NCBI GenBank assembly: GCA_000014925.1
Contig: CP000474.1
Span: 2,356,001-2,420,000 of the forward strand
Origin: Paenarthrobacter aurescens TC1
Lineage (GTDB): Bacteria; Actinomycetota; Actinomycetes; Actinomycetales; Micrococcaceae
Length of the DNA stretch: 64,000 bases
Direction: 5' to 3'
The notes under the pieces were generated by a model. It did no database searches. It had not been told where the DNA came from and was given only the letters and a program-made list of their open reading frames with translations. Positions 36,397 to 45,944 of this stretch are shown piece by piece (positions within the stretch are counted from its first letter, which is position 1; the number at the start of each line of letters is the position of its first letter). Made by a program: the position numbers and the translations under genes.

Positions 36397-37461
36397 ATGA
36401 GCAGCGAAACCGCCGCCCCCGCAGCAAGCGCAGGCACTGACGAGTCGGCCACCGGCTCGGCCGTACAGCCGACAGGCGCTGCACGACGCCGCGGGCCTTT
36501 CCGCGTGGGCGAGCGGGTCCAGCTCACGGACGAGCGCGGGCGAATGAACACCATCACCTTGGAAGTGGGCGGCGCTTTCCATACGCACCGCGGCTTCTTG
36601 AACCACGATGAAATCATCGGCAAGGTGGATGGGTCCGTGGTTAGCAACAACGTCGGCCAGCAGTACCAGACGTTGCGGCCCCTGCTCTCTGACTTCGTGC
36701 TGTCCATGCCCCGCGGTGCGGCGGTGGTTTATCCCAAGGATGCCGGCCAGATTGTCACCATGGCTGACATCTTCCCCGGTGCACGTGTTGTGGAAGCGGG
36801 AGTTGGCTCAGGCGCCCTGTCCATTTCCCTTCTGCGCGCAGTCGGCGACGGCGGTTACCTCCACTCGTTCGAGCGTCGCGAAGAGTTCGCGGACATCGCA
36901 CGGGGAAACGTGGAGACCATCTTCGGGGGCCCGCACCCCGCTTGGCAGATCTCCCTGGGTGACTTCCAGGAAGAGGTCGTCAAGGCCGAGGCCCCGGGGT
37001 CCGTGGACCGGGTTGTGCTGGACATGCTGGCTCCATGGGAATGCCTGGATGCCGTTGCCACCGTGCTGGCTCCCGGCGGCGTCTGGATCAACTACGTAGC
37101 AACCGTCACCCAGCTGTCCCGCACCGCCGAGGCAATCCGCGCTGATGGCCGCTTCACAGAGCCGGATGCTTGGGAATCGATGGTTCGAGGTTGGCACCTC
37201 GAAGGCCTCGCAGTCCGTCCGGATCACCGCATGGTCGCCCACACCGGATTCCTGCTTGTCACACGCCGTCTGGCCGATGGCGTCACCGGAATCTCCGTGA
37301 AGCGCCGCCCGTCCAAGACTGAATTCAGCGAAGAGGACCTTAACGCGTGGACCCCCGCAGCAGTGGGGGAGCGCGCCGTGTCTGACAAGAAACTGCGCCG
37401 TGCAGCACGCGACGCAATCGCCGGGACCAACGTCCAGGATGAGCCCTCAGTCACAAACTGA
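36397..37461 (+). CDS. trmI: tRNA (adenine-58 N1)-methyltransferase
   Basis: 354 residues. Methylates A58 in the T loop of tRNAs as a tetramer; the orthologue next to the M. tuberculosis proteasome locus is Rv2118c. The N-terminal barrel-like domain is residues 30-95, and the SAM site is ARVVEAGVGSGALSISLL (about 128-145), followed by DRVVLDMLAPWECLD for the adenine pocket. A 35-residue Ala/Thr-rich N-terminus is poorly conserved. I use ATG 36397 after AGGAGCGAGG; an ATG at 36301 is in frame but has no ribosome site. Confidence 0.93.
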   Translation: MSSETAAPAASAGTDESATGSAVQPTGAARRRGPFRVGERVQLTDERGRMNTITLEVGGAFHTHRGFLNHDEIIGKVDGSVVSNNVGQQYQTLRPLLSDFVLSMPRGAAVVYPKDAGQIVTMADIFPGARVVEAGVGSGALSISLLRAVGDGGYLHSFERREEFADIARGNVETIFGGPHPAWQISLGDFQEEVVKAEAPGSVDRVVLDMLAPWECLDAVATVLAPGGVWINYVATVTQLSRTAEAIRADGRFTEPDAWESMVRGWHLEGLAVRPDHRMVAHTGFLLVTRRLADGVTGISVKRRPSKTEFSEEDLNAWTPAAVGERAVSDKKLRRAARDAIAGTNVQDEPSVTN

Positions 37462-37521
37462 CAAAGGTCACAATAGGGTTCGCATTCCGAATGTCACCCA
37501 GCACCCTGAGCGTTTCGGGAC

Positions 37522-37527
37522 TAAGGT
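37522..37527 (+). promoter_or_regulatory. Possible -10 box of mpa
   Basis: TAAGGT, 31 bases before the mpa GTG. A start near 37534 would leave a short leader with GGAAGGGG at 37541-37548. Confidence 0.4.
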
Positions 37528-37558
37528 CTTGTTAAGCGCAGGAAGGGGCTGATGAATC

Positions 37559-39367
37559 GTGGATACGTCAAACAACGACCTTGGACGGCCGACGCCGGAA
37601 GAAGCAAACGACGCAGCGGAGAATACGGCAAGCCGGAGGCTTGGCGCTGTTCAGCCGCCGGAGACCTCGAGTGAACTGACTGTTGCCGAGCGGCAGATCA
37701 ATATCCTTCGGGACAAGCTTCGCCACATCGACCGCCAGTTGGCAGCCGCAACCCAGAACAACAGCAAACTTGTCAGCATGCTGGAAACGGCGAAGGCCGA
37801 AATTCTTCGCTTGAAGGGCGCCTTGGAGCAGGAGGGTCAACCTCCTTACAGCTTCGGTACTGTGGTGCAGATCAACCCACGGAAACAGCCGGCCGCCGGC
37901 AGTTCGGGGCAGGCAGCCACCGAAGAGTCCGTGGACATTTTTAATGCGGGCCGCAAGATGCGAGTGGGCGTCAGCCCCCTGGTGAACCTCAACCAGCTCG
38001 CTGTCGGACAGGAAGTCCTGCTTAACGAGGCACTGCTGGTAGTGGCCGGACTCGGCTACGAACGCGCCGGCGAGCTCGTCACGCTCAAGGAAATGTTGGG
38101 CAGGGACCGGGCGCTGGTGGTCGGCCGCGCCGATGAAGAGCGCGTCGTCAGGCTATCGGGAGCGCTCCAGAGCGTTCACCTGAAAGTGGGCGATGCGTTG
38201 TCGCTTGATTCCCGGACAGGTTACGCCCTGGAGAAGGTCCCGCGCGCTGAGGTGGAGAACCTCGTCCTTGAAGAAGTTCCGGACATCACTTACCAGGATA
38301 TCGGTGGCCTGGGCCCGCAAATCGAACAGATCCGGGACGCCGTGGAGCTGCCGTTCCTGCATCCGGACCTCTACCGTGAGCATGGCCTGAAGGCCCCAAA
38401 GGGCATTTTGCTGTACGGCCCTCCGGGCTGCGGCAAGACCCTCATCGCCAAAGCAGTAGCGAATTCCCTCGCTGCCCGGGCGGCGGAACGGGCTGGCAAT
38501 ACCGATCTGAAGAGCTACTTCCTGAACATCAAGGGCCCTGAGCTCCTGGACAAGTATGTGGGTGAGACTGAGCGCCACATCCGGCTGATCTTCTCCCGCG
38601 CGCGTGAAAAGGCGTCCGATGGCAGCCCCGTGGTTGTCTTCTTCGACGAAATGGACTCGTTGTTCCGCACACGCGGTACCGGCGTATCGTCCGACGTCGA
38701 AACCACCATCGTGCCGCAATTGCTCAGTGAGATCGACGGCGTGGAGCGCTTGGACAACGTGATCGTCATTGGCGCCTCAAACCGTGAGGACATGATCGAT
38801 CCCGCCATCCTTCGTCCAGGTCGCCTCGACGTGAAGGTCAAGATCCAGCGTCCCGACGCTGAAGCTGCGGCCGACATCTTCGCCAAGTACATCACCACTG
38901 ACCTGCCGTTCCACGCCCAGGATTTGGCTGAGTATGGCGGCGACGTGCAGGCCACTGTGGATGCCATGGTCCAGCGCACGGTGGAGGCCATGTACTCCAC
39001 TGAGAAGTCCAACGAGTACCTCGAGGTCACCTACGCCAATGGCGATACCGAGATGCTGTACTTCAAGGACTTCAACTCCGGTGCCGTGGTCCAGAACGTG
39101 GTGGATCGCGCCAAGAAGTATGCCATCAAGGATTTGCTGACCAATCAACAGAAGGGTCTTCGAATCGATCACCTGCTTCGGGCCGTTGTGGACGAGTTCC
39201 GTGAGCATGAGGACATGCCCAACACCACCAACCCGGATGACTGGGCACGGATTTCGGGTAAGAAGGGCGAGAGGATCACCTACATCCGCACGATCGTTCA
39301 GGGCAAGGCCGGTCAGGAACCGGGCAAGTCCATCGAAACCACCGCGAATACGGGCCAGTACCTGTGA
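37559..39367 (+). CDS. mpa: Proteasomal AAA+ ATPase (Mpa/ARC)
   Basis: 602 residues. Hexameric unfoldase that recognises Pup and feeds tagged proteins to the 20S core. A coiled coil at about 40-90 (EIL and leucine heptads in [18 protein letters not shown]) is the Pup-binding part, followed by two OB domains to about 235. The AAA module has Walker A GPPGCGKT at 287-294, Walker [10 protein letters not shown] near 361, and the [11 protein letters not shown] sensor region. It ends in GQYL, the motif that docks into the proteasome ring. GTG start, 10 bases after GGAAGGGG. The stop overlaps dop by GTGA. Confidence 0.97.
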
Positions 39368-41037
39368 CAGCAAGACCCGAGGGAACACCGGCAGAGAAAC
39401 TTCCCGCAGGCGGCGCCATGCGTGTCATGGGCTCCGAAACTGAATACGGAATCCATGCGCCGTCAGCGCCGGGAGCCAACGCCACCATGATGTCCGCCAG
39501 GATCATTCAGGCTTATGCCACGGTTACCCGGCAACGGGCGGCCGGCGGGGCTGAGACGCGGTGGGACTACACGGACGAGGAACCTTTGCACGATGCCCGC
39601 GGTTGGACCGTGGACAGGGCGGTGGCGGATCCCAGCCAGCTGACGGACCAGCCGCCAGTGCTCGACGCCGAAGCGGTCGCCCTGGCTTATGGTCGCCAGG
39701 AGTTGGAACTGGATGGCGCAGACGAGTCCGGTTCCCTCCTGATGAACATGGTCCTCGGCAATGGTGCGCGCCTTTACGTGGACCACGCGCACCCTGAGTA
39801 TTCCAGCCCGGAGGTCACCAACCCACGCGATGCCGTGGCGTGGGATGCCGCCGGCGACCTGGTTGCCTTGGCCACCGTCCGGAAGGTCGCGTCCGATCCC
39901 TCGCTTCCTCCGATCAACCTGTACAAGAACAACACCGACAACAAGTCCGTGTCCTACGGCTCGCATGAGAACTACCTCATGCCGCGTTCTGTGCCCTTCG
40001 GAGACATCATCCGTGGGCTCACGCCGTTCTTCGTCTCCCGTCAGGTCATCTGTGGCGCGGGCCGGGTGGGGCTGGGGCAGGACAGCTCAACGCCCGGCTA
40101 CCAGATCAGCCAGCGGGCAGACTTCTTTGAAGCCGAGGTGGGGCTGGAGACAACCATCCGCCGCCCCATCATCAATACGAGGGACGAGCCCCACGCGACA
40201 GCGGACAAGTACCGACGCCTCCACGTGATCATTGGGGACGCCAACCTCAGCCAGGCCTCAAATTTCCTCAAGTTCGGTACCACCGCCATGGTCCTGAGCC
40301 TCATTGAGGCAGGACAGGCTCCGAAGATTGAGGTTCACGAGCCCGTCCAGGCGCTCCAAGCCATCAGCCACGACACCACGCTGGCTGTGACCGCAAGGCT
40401 CCTCGACGGGAGACGCGTGACCGCCCTCGATCTCCAGTGGATGTATTACGAGGCAGCCGCCAAACTGGCCCAGGAGACAGGGGTGGCGGATTCGGTCACT
40501 GGAGATGGCCACACCCATCTGGTCCTGTCGCAGTGGGAGTCCACGTTGACAACCCTGGGCACTGATCCTGATGCCGCTGCCTCGTCGGTTGAATGGGTGG
40601 CCAAGAAATCGCTTCTGGAAGGTTACCGCCACCGGGACGGACTGGCGTGGGACGACGCCCGGCTCGGCTTGGTGGACCTTCAGTGGTCGGATATCCGGCC
40701 GGAGAAAGGCCTTTACTACAGGCTGCTCTCCAGGGACCGGATGACGCGCATAGTCGACGACGGCGACATCACCCGGGCGGTCGCCGAACCGCCGTCGGAT
40801 ACCCGCGCTTACTTCCGCGGCCGGTGCGTTTCGAAGTTCGGAAAGGACGTTGTCGGCGCCAGTTGGGACTCGGTGATCTTCGATGTTCCCGGGCTGGGGA
40901 AACTGCAGCGGGTACCCACGCGCGAACCCCTGCGGGGAACCCAGGCACTCACCGGCGCCCTTTTCGACCGGCATGAGGACGCCGGCACTTTCCTGTCCGA
41001 ATTGATGGGCCGGAACCCGCCTCCGGCGAGGAGCTGA
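39364..41037 (+). CDS. dop: Pup deamidase/depupylase
   Basis: 557 residues from the GTG that overlaps the mpa stop; an ATG at 39418 ([20 protein letters not shown]) gives a start more like known Dop proteins, so the first 18 residues may not be translated. Dop deamidates the C-terminal Gln of Pup and can remove Pup from substrates. It is glutamine-synthetase-like: ETEYGI for the first Mg site, [20 protein letters not shown] for nucleotide and metal binding, and [11 protein letters not shown]. It is longer than its paralogue PafA because of an inserted loop. Encoded one gene ahead of pup. Confidence 0.94.
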
Positions 41038-41156
41038 AGAGTGGCAGCCACAGGGAGATTCGTGCCCCCGCAAAGCCACGCGCAGCAGCCCGCAGCGTGG
41101 CACTATGGCAGTAGGAAGTCTCCGTCAACAGGGGACTGACAGTAGGGAGAAAGAAA

Positions 41157-41360
41157 ATGGCAGCACAGGAGCAGCAACAACCACAGTCCCGGGAAACCGA
41201 GACCGAGGTGGATGTACCGGAGGCACCCCCGGCAGCACCCGAGGCACAGGCCTCGGAGGCGACGCAGGGAGTGGATGACCTTCTTGACGAAATCGACGGC
41301 GTTCTGGAATCCAACGCTGAAGAATTCGTCAGGGCGTTTGTCCAAAAGGGCGGCCAGTAA
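41157..41360 (+). CDS. pup: Prokaryotic ubiquitin-like protein Pup
   Basis: 67 residues. The N-terminal half is disordered and rich in Gln, Glu and Pro ([15 protein letters not shown]). The C-terminal half ([19 protein letters not shown]) forms the helix that binds the Mpa coiled coil. It ends Gly-Gly-Gln, so Dop must deamidate the Gln to Glu before PafA can ligate it to lysines. Preceded by AGGGAGAAAG. A separate 119-base gap upstream, with no clear promoter, follows dop. Confidence 0.97.
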
Positions 41361-41439
41361 CAGGACCCACCCCCGCAGGTACTGCCCGGTAGGCGTGAGG
41401 CCACCGGACATCGGAACGCAGAGTCGAAGGAGTGCAGCA

Positions 41440-42249
41440 ATGCAGGACCCATCAACCGGCCCCCTGGCCACCCAGGCAACGTCTTCTTTCACGGAGCATC
41501 TTCAACGTTCGCGTCCCGAACTCCTACCGTTCAATCAATTGTTACCCGCCGGCACAGTGCCGTCGTCGCCGCATGCCACCACCATCGTGGCCTTGACCTA
41601 CGCCGGTGGTGTGTTGATGGCCGGGGATCGCCGGGCCACCATGGGCAACATCATCGCCAGCCGTCACATCGAGAAGGTGTTTCCTGCCGACGAGTACTCC
41701 GTGCTGGGCATAGCAGGCACCGCCGGCTTGGCAATCGACATCACACGGCTTTTCCAAGTTGAACTGGAGCATTACGAAAAGATCGAGGGCACGCTGCTCA
41801 GCCTCGTGGGCAAGGCCAACCGCCTGGGTGCGATGATCCGCGGAAACCTGCCCATGGCAATGCAGGGGATGGCGGTCATTCCGTTGTTCGCAGGCTTCGA
41901 CCAGGTGGCGGGCGTAGGCCGCTTGTTCTCGTACGACGTCACAGGCGGCCGCTATGAAGAACTGGAGCATCACTCCGTTGGCTCCGGTTCGGTGTTTGCA
42001 CGGGGAGCGCTGAAGAAACTGTGGAAGCCGAACTTGTCGGAAGAGGACGCCATATCCGTGGCCGTTGAGGCGCTCTACGATGCTGCCGACGACGACTCCG
42101 CCACCGGTGGCCCCGACCCCGTCCGGCAACTATGGCCGGTGGTCTACACGGTCAACCGCTCCGGCAACCGACGTGTCCCTGAGAGGGACCTGGCTGCGGT
42201 AGCCGGCGCAATCGTTGAATCGCGTGCCGTCGCCGGACGGGAGGCCTGA
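41440..42249 (+). CDS. prcB: Proteasome beta subunit
   Basis: 269-residue precursor. A 46-residue propeptide ends at PSSPHA, before Thr47 in [19 protein letters not shown]; self-cleavage exposes this N-terminal threonine nucleophile, with the Lys in [12 protein letters not shown] context completing the site. It forms the two inner rings of the 20S core. The start at ATG 41440 follows GAAGGAG by 6 bases; the frame is open upstream through pup in another register, which I reject. prcA starts one base after the stop. Confidence 0.96.
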
Positions 42250-42250
42250 C

Positions 42251-42958
42251 ATGACACAGCAGTTTTATGTCTCTCCCGAACAGTTGATGAAGGACCGTGC
42301 GGACTTCGCACGCAAGGGCATCGCACGCGGGCGCTCTGTGGTGGTCATCAGCTGCGCCGATGGCATCGCATTGATCGCGGAGAACCCTTCGCCGTCGTTG
42401 CACAAAATCGGTGAAATCTACGACAAAATCGCGTTCGCCGCAGTGGGCAAGTACAACGAATTTGAGAGCCTCAGACAAGCAGGCGTCCGCTACGCAGATG
42501 TTCGCGGCTACTCCTACGATCGCGAGGACGTGACGGCCCGCGGCCTGGCCAGCGTTTATGCTCAAAGCCTCGGAGCTGTATTCACGGCCGAGCAGAAGCC
42601 GTTCGAGGTGGAATTGGCAGTGGCCGAAGTCGGCGTCACGCAGGAACAGGACCACCTGTACCGCCTCACCTTCGATGGATCAATCGCCGATGAGAACGGC
42701 TTCGTGGTCATGGGCGGACTTGCTGACCAAATTTCCGACGTCGTCAACGGGGCTTGGGAGCCGGAGCTCAACTTGGCGGGGGCCATGCAATTGGCACTTC
42801 GTGCCCTCGCCACCAACAAGGAAGTTGAAGAATTGCCCGCTGCCGCCGTGGAAGCCGCCGTTCTTTACCGCGATTCGGAAAGCAACCGCGGATCCCGCAG
42901 GGCGTTCCGACGGCTGCTTCCGGAAGACATGACCCGGTTGCTCACAGAGGAGAGCTGA
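42251..42958 (+). CDS. prcA: Proteasome alpha subunit
   Basis: 235 residues. Outer-ring subunit, lacking the catalytic threonine. It opens [19 protein letters not shown], which holds the gate-forming N-terminus and the Mpa docking pockets, then [18 protein letters not shown]. Start ATG 42251 is one base after the prcB stop; it lacks a strong ribosome site, so translation is coupled. Confidence 0.96.
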   Translation: MTQQFYVSPEQLMKDRADFARKGIARGRSVVVISCADGIALIAENPSPSLHKIGEIYDKIAFAAVGKYNEFESLRQAGVRYADVRGYSYDREDVTARGLASVYAQSLGAVFTAEQKPFEVELAVAEVGVTQEQDHLYRLTFDGSIADENGFVVMGGLADQISDVVNGAWEPELNLAGAMQLALRALATNKEVEELPAAAVEAAVLYRDSESNRGSRRAFRRLLPEDMTRLLTEES

Positions 42959-42959
42959 G

Positions 42960-44324
42960 ATGGATAAGCGGATATTTGGCATTGAAACGGAATTTGGAAT
43001 TTCCTATTCCAGCCCCGATTCCCGCCCTTTGGCACCCGAAGAAGTGGCACGCTACCTCTTTCGCAAAGTGGTCAGTTGGGGCAGGTCATCCAATGTCTTC
43101 CTGACCAACGGCTCCAGGCTGTACTTGGATGTGGGCTCCCACCCTGAGTACGCCACCGCAGAGTGCGATGACCTTGCACAGCTCATTGCCCATGACAGGG
43201 CGGGCGAACTGATCCTGGACGACCTCGTGGATGAGGCCCAGGCAAGGCTGGCCGCGGAGGGGTTCAATGGCACGGTTTATCTCTTCAAGAACAACACCGA
43301 TTCAGCTGGTAACTCCTATGGCAGCCACGAGAATTACCTCATACCGCGGCGTGGAGAGTTCTCCCGCCTTGCCGAGATCCTGATCCCCTTCCTGGTCACC
43401 CGGCAACTGATCGCGGGTGCCGGCAAGGTCTTGAAGACCCCGCACGGTGCCACGTTCGCGTTTTCTCAACGGGCCGACCACATCTGGGAGGGCGTCTCCT
43501 CTGCGACCACCCGGTCCAGGCCCATCATCAACACCCGCGATGAACCGCACGCGGACGCAGAGTTCTACCGCCGCCTCCACGTGATCGTGGGGGACTCCAA
43601 CATGTCCGAAACTTCCGCGCTGCTCAAGGTCGGCACGGTGGACCTCATCCTGCGCATGATCGAGGCCGGCGTCATCATGCGGGACATGCGCATGGAGAAC
43701 CCCATCCGAAGCATCCGCGAAATTTCCCACGACCTGACGGGCCGCGCATTGGTACGGTTGGCCAACGGACGGCAGCTCACCGCACTTGACATCCAGCGCG
43801 AGTATCTCAACAAAGTCACCGATTTCGTGGCCACAAACGGTGCCCACAACGCCCACGTTCCGCTCATCCTGGACTTGTGGCAGCGGACCCTGGATGCCAT
43901 TGAGAGCGGCGACACCAGCACCATCGACACCGAAGTTGATTGGGCCATCAAGAAGAAGCTCATGGATGGCTACATGCGCCGCCATGACCTCAGTCTTGAT
44001 TCACCACGCATTGCCCAACTGGACCTCACCTACCATGACATCTCGCGGCAACGTGGCATCTTCTTCCTCTTGCAGGCGCGCGGCCAAGCACGCAGGCTGG
44101 TCACTGAAACCGACGTTAAGGATGCTGTGGATGCCCCGCCACAGACAACGCGCGCAAAACTGCGGGGAGACTTTGTGCGCAGGGCACAGGAGCTTGGCCG
44201 CGACTACACAGTTGACTGGGTACATCTGAAACTCAACGACCGCGCACACCAAACCATCCTCTGCAAGGATCCGTTCCGGAGCGTTGACGAACGGGTGGAT
44301 GCCCTCCTGGACTCCATGGGCTGA
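42960..44324 (+). CDS. pafA: Pup-protein ligase
   Basis: 454 residues. Activates the C-terminal glutamate of Pup with ATP and links it to substrate lysines. The glutamine-synthetase-like core shows [44 protein letters not shown] and [12 protein letters not shown]. The start is one base after the prcA stop. It lies in the same run as mpa, dop, pup and prcBA, so the pathway is complete here. Confidence 0.96.
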   Translation: MDKRIFGIETEFGISYSSPDSRPLAPEEVARYLFRKVVSWGRSSNVFLTNGSRLYLDVGSHPEYATAECDDLAQLIAHDRAGELILDDLVDEAQARLAAEGFNGTVYLFKNNTDSAGNSYGSHENYLIPRRGEFSRLAEILIPFLVTRQLIAGAGKVLKTPHGATFAFSQRADHIWEGVSSATTRSRPIINTRDEPHADAEFYRRLHVIVGDSNMSETSALLKVGTVDLILRMIEAGVIMRDMRMENPIRSIREISHDLTGRALVRLANGRQLTALDIQREYLNKVTDFVATNGAHNAHVPLILDLWQRTLDAIESGDTSTIDTEVDWAIKKKLMDGYMRRHDLSLDSPRIAQLDLTYHDISRQRGIFFLLQARGQARRLVTETDVKDAVDAPPQTTRAKLRGDFVRRAQELGRDYTVDWVHLKLNDRAHQTILCKDPFRSVDERVDALLDSMG

Positions 44325-44453
44325 CGGGCCTTATAAGCTGGCTCCCAGCTTCACGGGCTATTCTGGATAGTGGTCTCTTCCCGAGATACACCTTGCTTGG
44401 ATGCGCTACGCGTCTTTCCGAGTGTCCCTTTGCCCCGACGAAAGTGTCTTTTT

Positions 44454-45380
44454 GTGCGTCGACTCCTAGCAATTCTACTTCCCGCCCTGCTGCTCATCAC
44501 CGCGTGCGGAGGCGGAAGCACTCCGGCCGCTGAGCCCACCAGCCAGTCAGCAGGCGAAGTCGCCAAGCTCGACTCCGTGAAAGTTACGGATAACGGCAAT
44601 GACAAAGCGCCCGGCATTGAATTCTCCAAGCCCCTCGCCGTGACCGAACCCACCGTCAAGGTTGTCAACGAAGGTGACGGTGAACCCGTCAAGGCTGGAC
44701 AGACGGCGGAGCTGGCGTATCTCGCATTGGATGGCACTGACGGCAAGACCCTGGAAGATGCGTACGCGGCCGAGCCCCAGCAACTTGAGCTTACGGACCA
44801 GCTCAAATCCGAAAACGCGCTGATCTACAACGCCTTTGTCGGCGCCAAGGTCGGTTCGCATGTTGCCTTTGCTGTGCCCGGCACTGCCACTGGTGCTGCC
44901 GCAGCATCCACCCAGCTGATCGTCTTCAAACTGGTTGCCGCCAAGGATGCAGCCCCGGTGCTGGAAAAGCCTGAAGGTGAAACTGTTACGCCTCCCGCGG
45001 GACTCCCCACCGTGAAGGAAAACGACAAGGGCATCCCGGAGATCTCGGTTGAGGGAATCGCAGCTCCCACTCAGCTGATCGCCCAGGACCTTATCAAGGG
45101 ATCCGGCGCGGCAGTCAAGGCCACCGACACGCTTACCGTCAACTACGTGGGCGTCAACCTTTCCGACGGCAAGAAGTTCGATTCCAGCTTTGATCGCGGC
45201 GAGCCTACAAGCTTCCCGCTCTCCGGCGTCATCAAGGGCTGGACCCAGGGCCTGGAAGGCAAGACCGTAGGTTCCCGCGTCCTCCTGGTCATCCCCCAGG
45301 ACCTCGCGTATGGCGAGGCAGGTCAGGGCGAAGCCAAGGGCCACCTGGTGTTCGTCGTGGACATCCTGGGCGTCAAGTAA
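44454..45380 (+). CDS. FKBP-type peptidyl-prolyl isomerase lipoprotein
   Basis: 308 residues. RRLLAILLPALLLITACGGG is a type II signal peptide with the lipobox Cys after LITA, so it is anchored to the outer membrane leaflet. The C-terminal FKBP domain (about 195-308) has VNYVGVNLSDGKKFDSSFD, VIKGWTQGLEGKTVGSRV and LAYGEAGQGEAKGHLVFVVD. A divergent FKBP-like segment lies at about 75-165. I prefer GTG 44454 as the start because it leaves a normal signal peptide; the frame continues to a GTG at 44370, behind a TATTCT box, which would add 28 residues. It probably folds exported proteins. Confidence 0.88.
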   Translation: MRRLLAILLPALLLITACGGGSTPAAEPTSQSAGEVAKLDSVKVTDNGNDKAPGIEFSKPLAVTEPTVKVVNEGDGEPVKAGQTAELAYLALDGTDGKTLEDAYAAEPQQLELTDQLKSENALIYNAFVGAKVGSHVAFAVPGTATGAAAASTQLIVFKLVAAKDAAPVLEKPEGETVTPPAGLPTVKENDKGIPEISVEGIAAPTQLIAQDLIKGSGAAVKATDTLTVNYVGVNLSDGKKFDSSFDRGEPTSFPLSGVIKGWTQGLEGKTVGSRVLLVIPQDLAYGEAGQGEAKGHLVFVVDILGVK

Positions 45381-45407
45381 CGCCAGCAGGATAGGCAGGC
45401 ACTCGCT

Positions 45408-45413
45408 TAGGCT
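45408..45413 (+). promoter_or_regulatory. -10 box of the cytosolic FKBP gene
   Basis: TAGGCT with a likely start near 45420, leaving a 34-base leader that contains the CTAAGGAGC ribosome site. Confidence 0.45.
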
Positions 45414-45453
45414 GGTTCCTGACATATTTTCTTTTCTCACCTAAGGAGCAACC

Positions 45454-45849
45454 ATGTCATTTGGTCAGCGTGACTTCGACCGCACCAAGCCCGAAATCGA
45501 CTTCCCCGAAGGCGACGTCCCCACGGACCTTGTCATCACGGACCTCATTGAAGGCACCGGCACCGAGGCCAAGGCCGGGGACACCGTGTCCACCCACTAC
45601 GTCGGCGTTGCCTGGTCCACGGGCGAAGAATTCGACGCTTCCTGGGGCCGCGGCGCTCCGCTCGACTTCCGCGTAGGCGTCGGCCAAGTCATCCAGGGCT
45701 GGGATCAGGGTCTGCTCGGCATGAAGGTCGGCGGCCGCCGTCGCCTGGAAATCCCCTCGGAGCTGGCTTACGGCTCACGCGGCGCCGGTGGAGCAATCAA
45801 GCCCAACGAGGCCTTGATTTTCGTGGTTGACCTCGTAGCCGTACGCTAG
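45454..45849 (+). CDS. FKBP-type peptidyl-prolyl isomerase, cytosolic
   Basis: 131 residues, one FKBP domain without signal peptide. THYVGVAWSTGEEFDASWGR, VGQVIQGWDQGLLGMKVGGRR and LAYGSRGAGGAIKPNEALIF cover the active-site pocket. Preceded by CTAAGGAGC. Sits between an exported FKBP and pafBC; no functional tie to pupylation is known. Followed by a hairpin terminator. Confidence 0.94.
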   Translation: MSFGQRDFDRTKPEIDFPEGDVPTDLVITDLIEGTGTEAKAGDTVSTHYVGVAWSTGEEFDASWGRGAPLDFRVGVGQVIQGWDQGLLGMKVGGRRRLEIPSELAYGSRGAGGAIKPNEALIFVVDLVAVR

Positions 45850-45863
45850 GACTTTGGCTTTTC

Positions 45864-45910
45864 GCAAGGCGCGTTACCTTCCGGTTTTGCCGGTCGGTGA
45901 CGCGCCTTGC
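45864..45910 (+). terminator. Hairpin between FKBP gene and pafBC
   Basis: GCAAGGCGCGT (45864-45874) pairs with ACGCGCCTTGC (45900-45910), with an inner ACC/GGT and CCGG/CCGG part. The tail TGCTTTCCC is only moderately U-rich. Confidence 0.65.
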
Positions 45911-45931
45911 TGCTTTCCCGCAGGTTTTTAG

Positions 45932-45937
45932 TAACGT
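45932..45937 (+). promoter_or_regulatory. -10 box of pafBC, predicted leaderless
   Basis: TAACGT lies 7 bases before the GTG at 45945 and supports that codon as the start. Confidence 0.45.
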
Positions 45938-45944
45938 AGCAAGC

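Noticed and set aside
45381..45453. A possible riboswitch before the cytosolic FKBP gene
   Set aside because: Only 34 bases lie between the likely start and the ATG, and no hairpin is seen.
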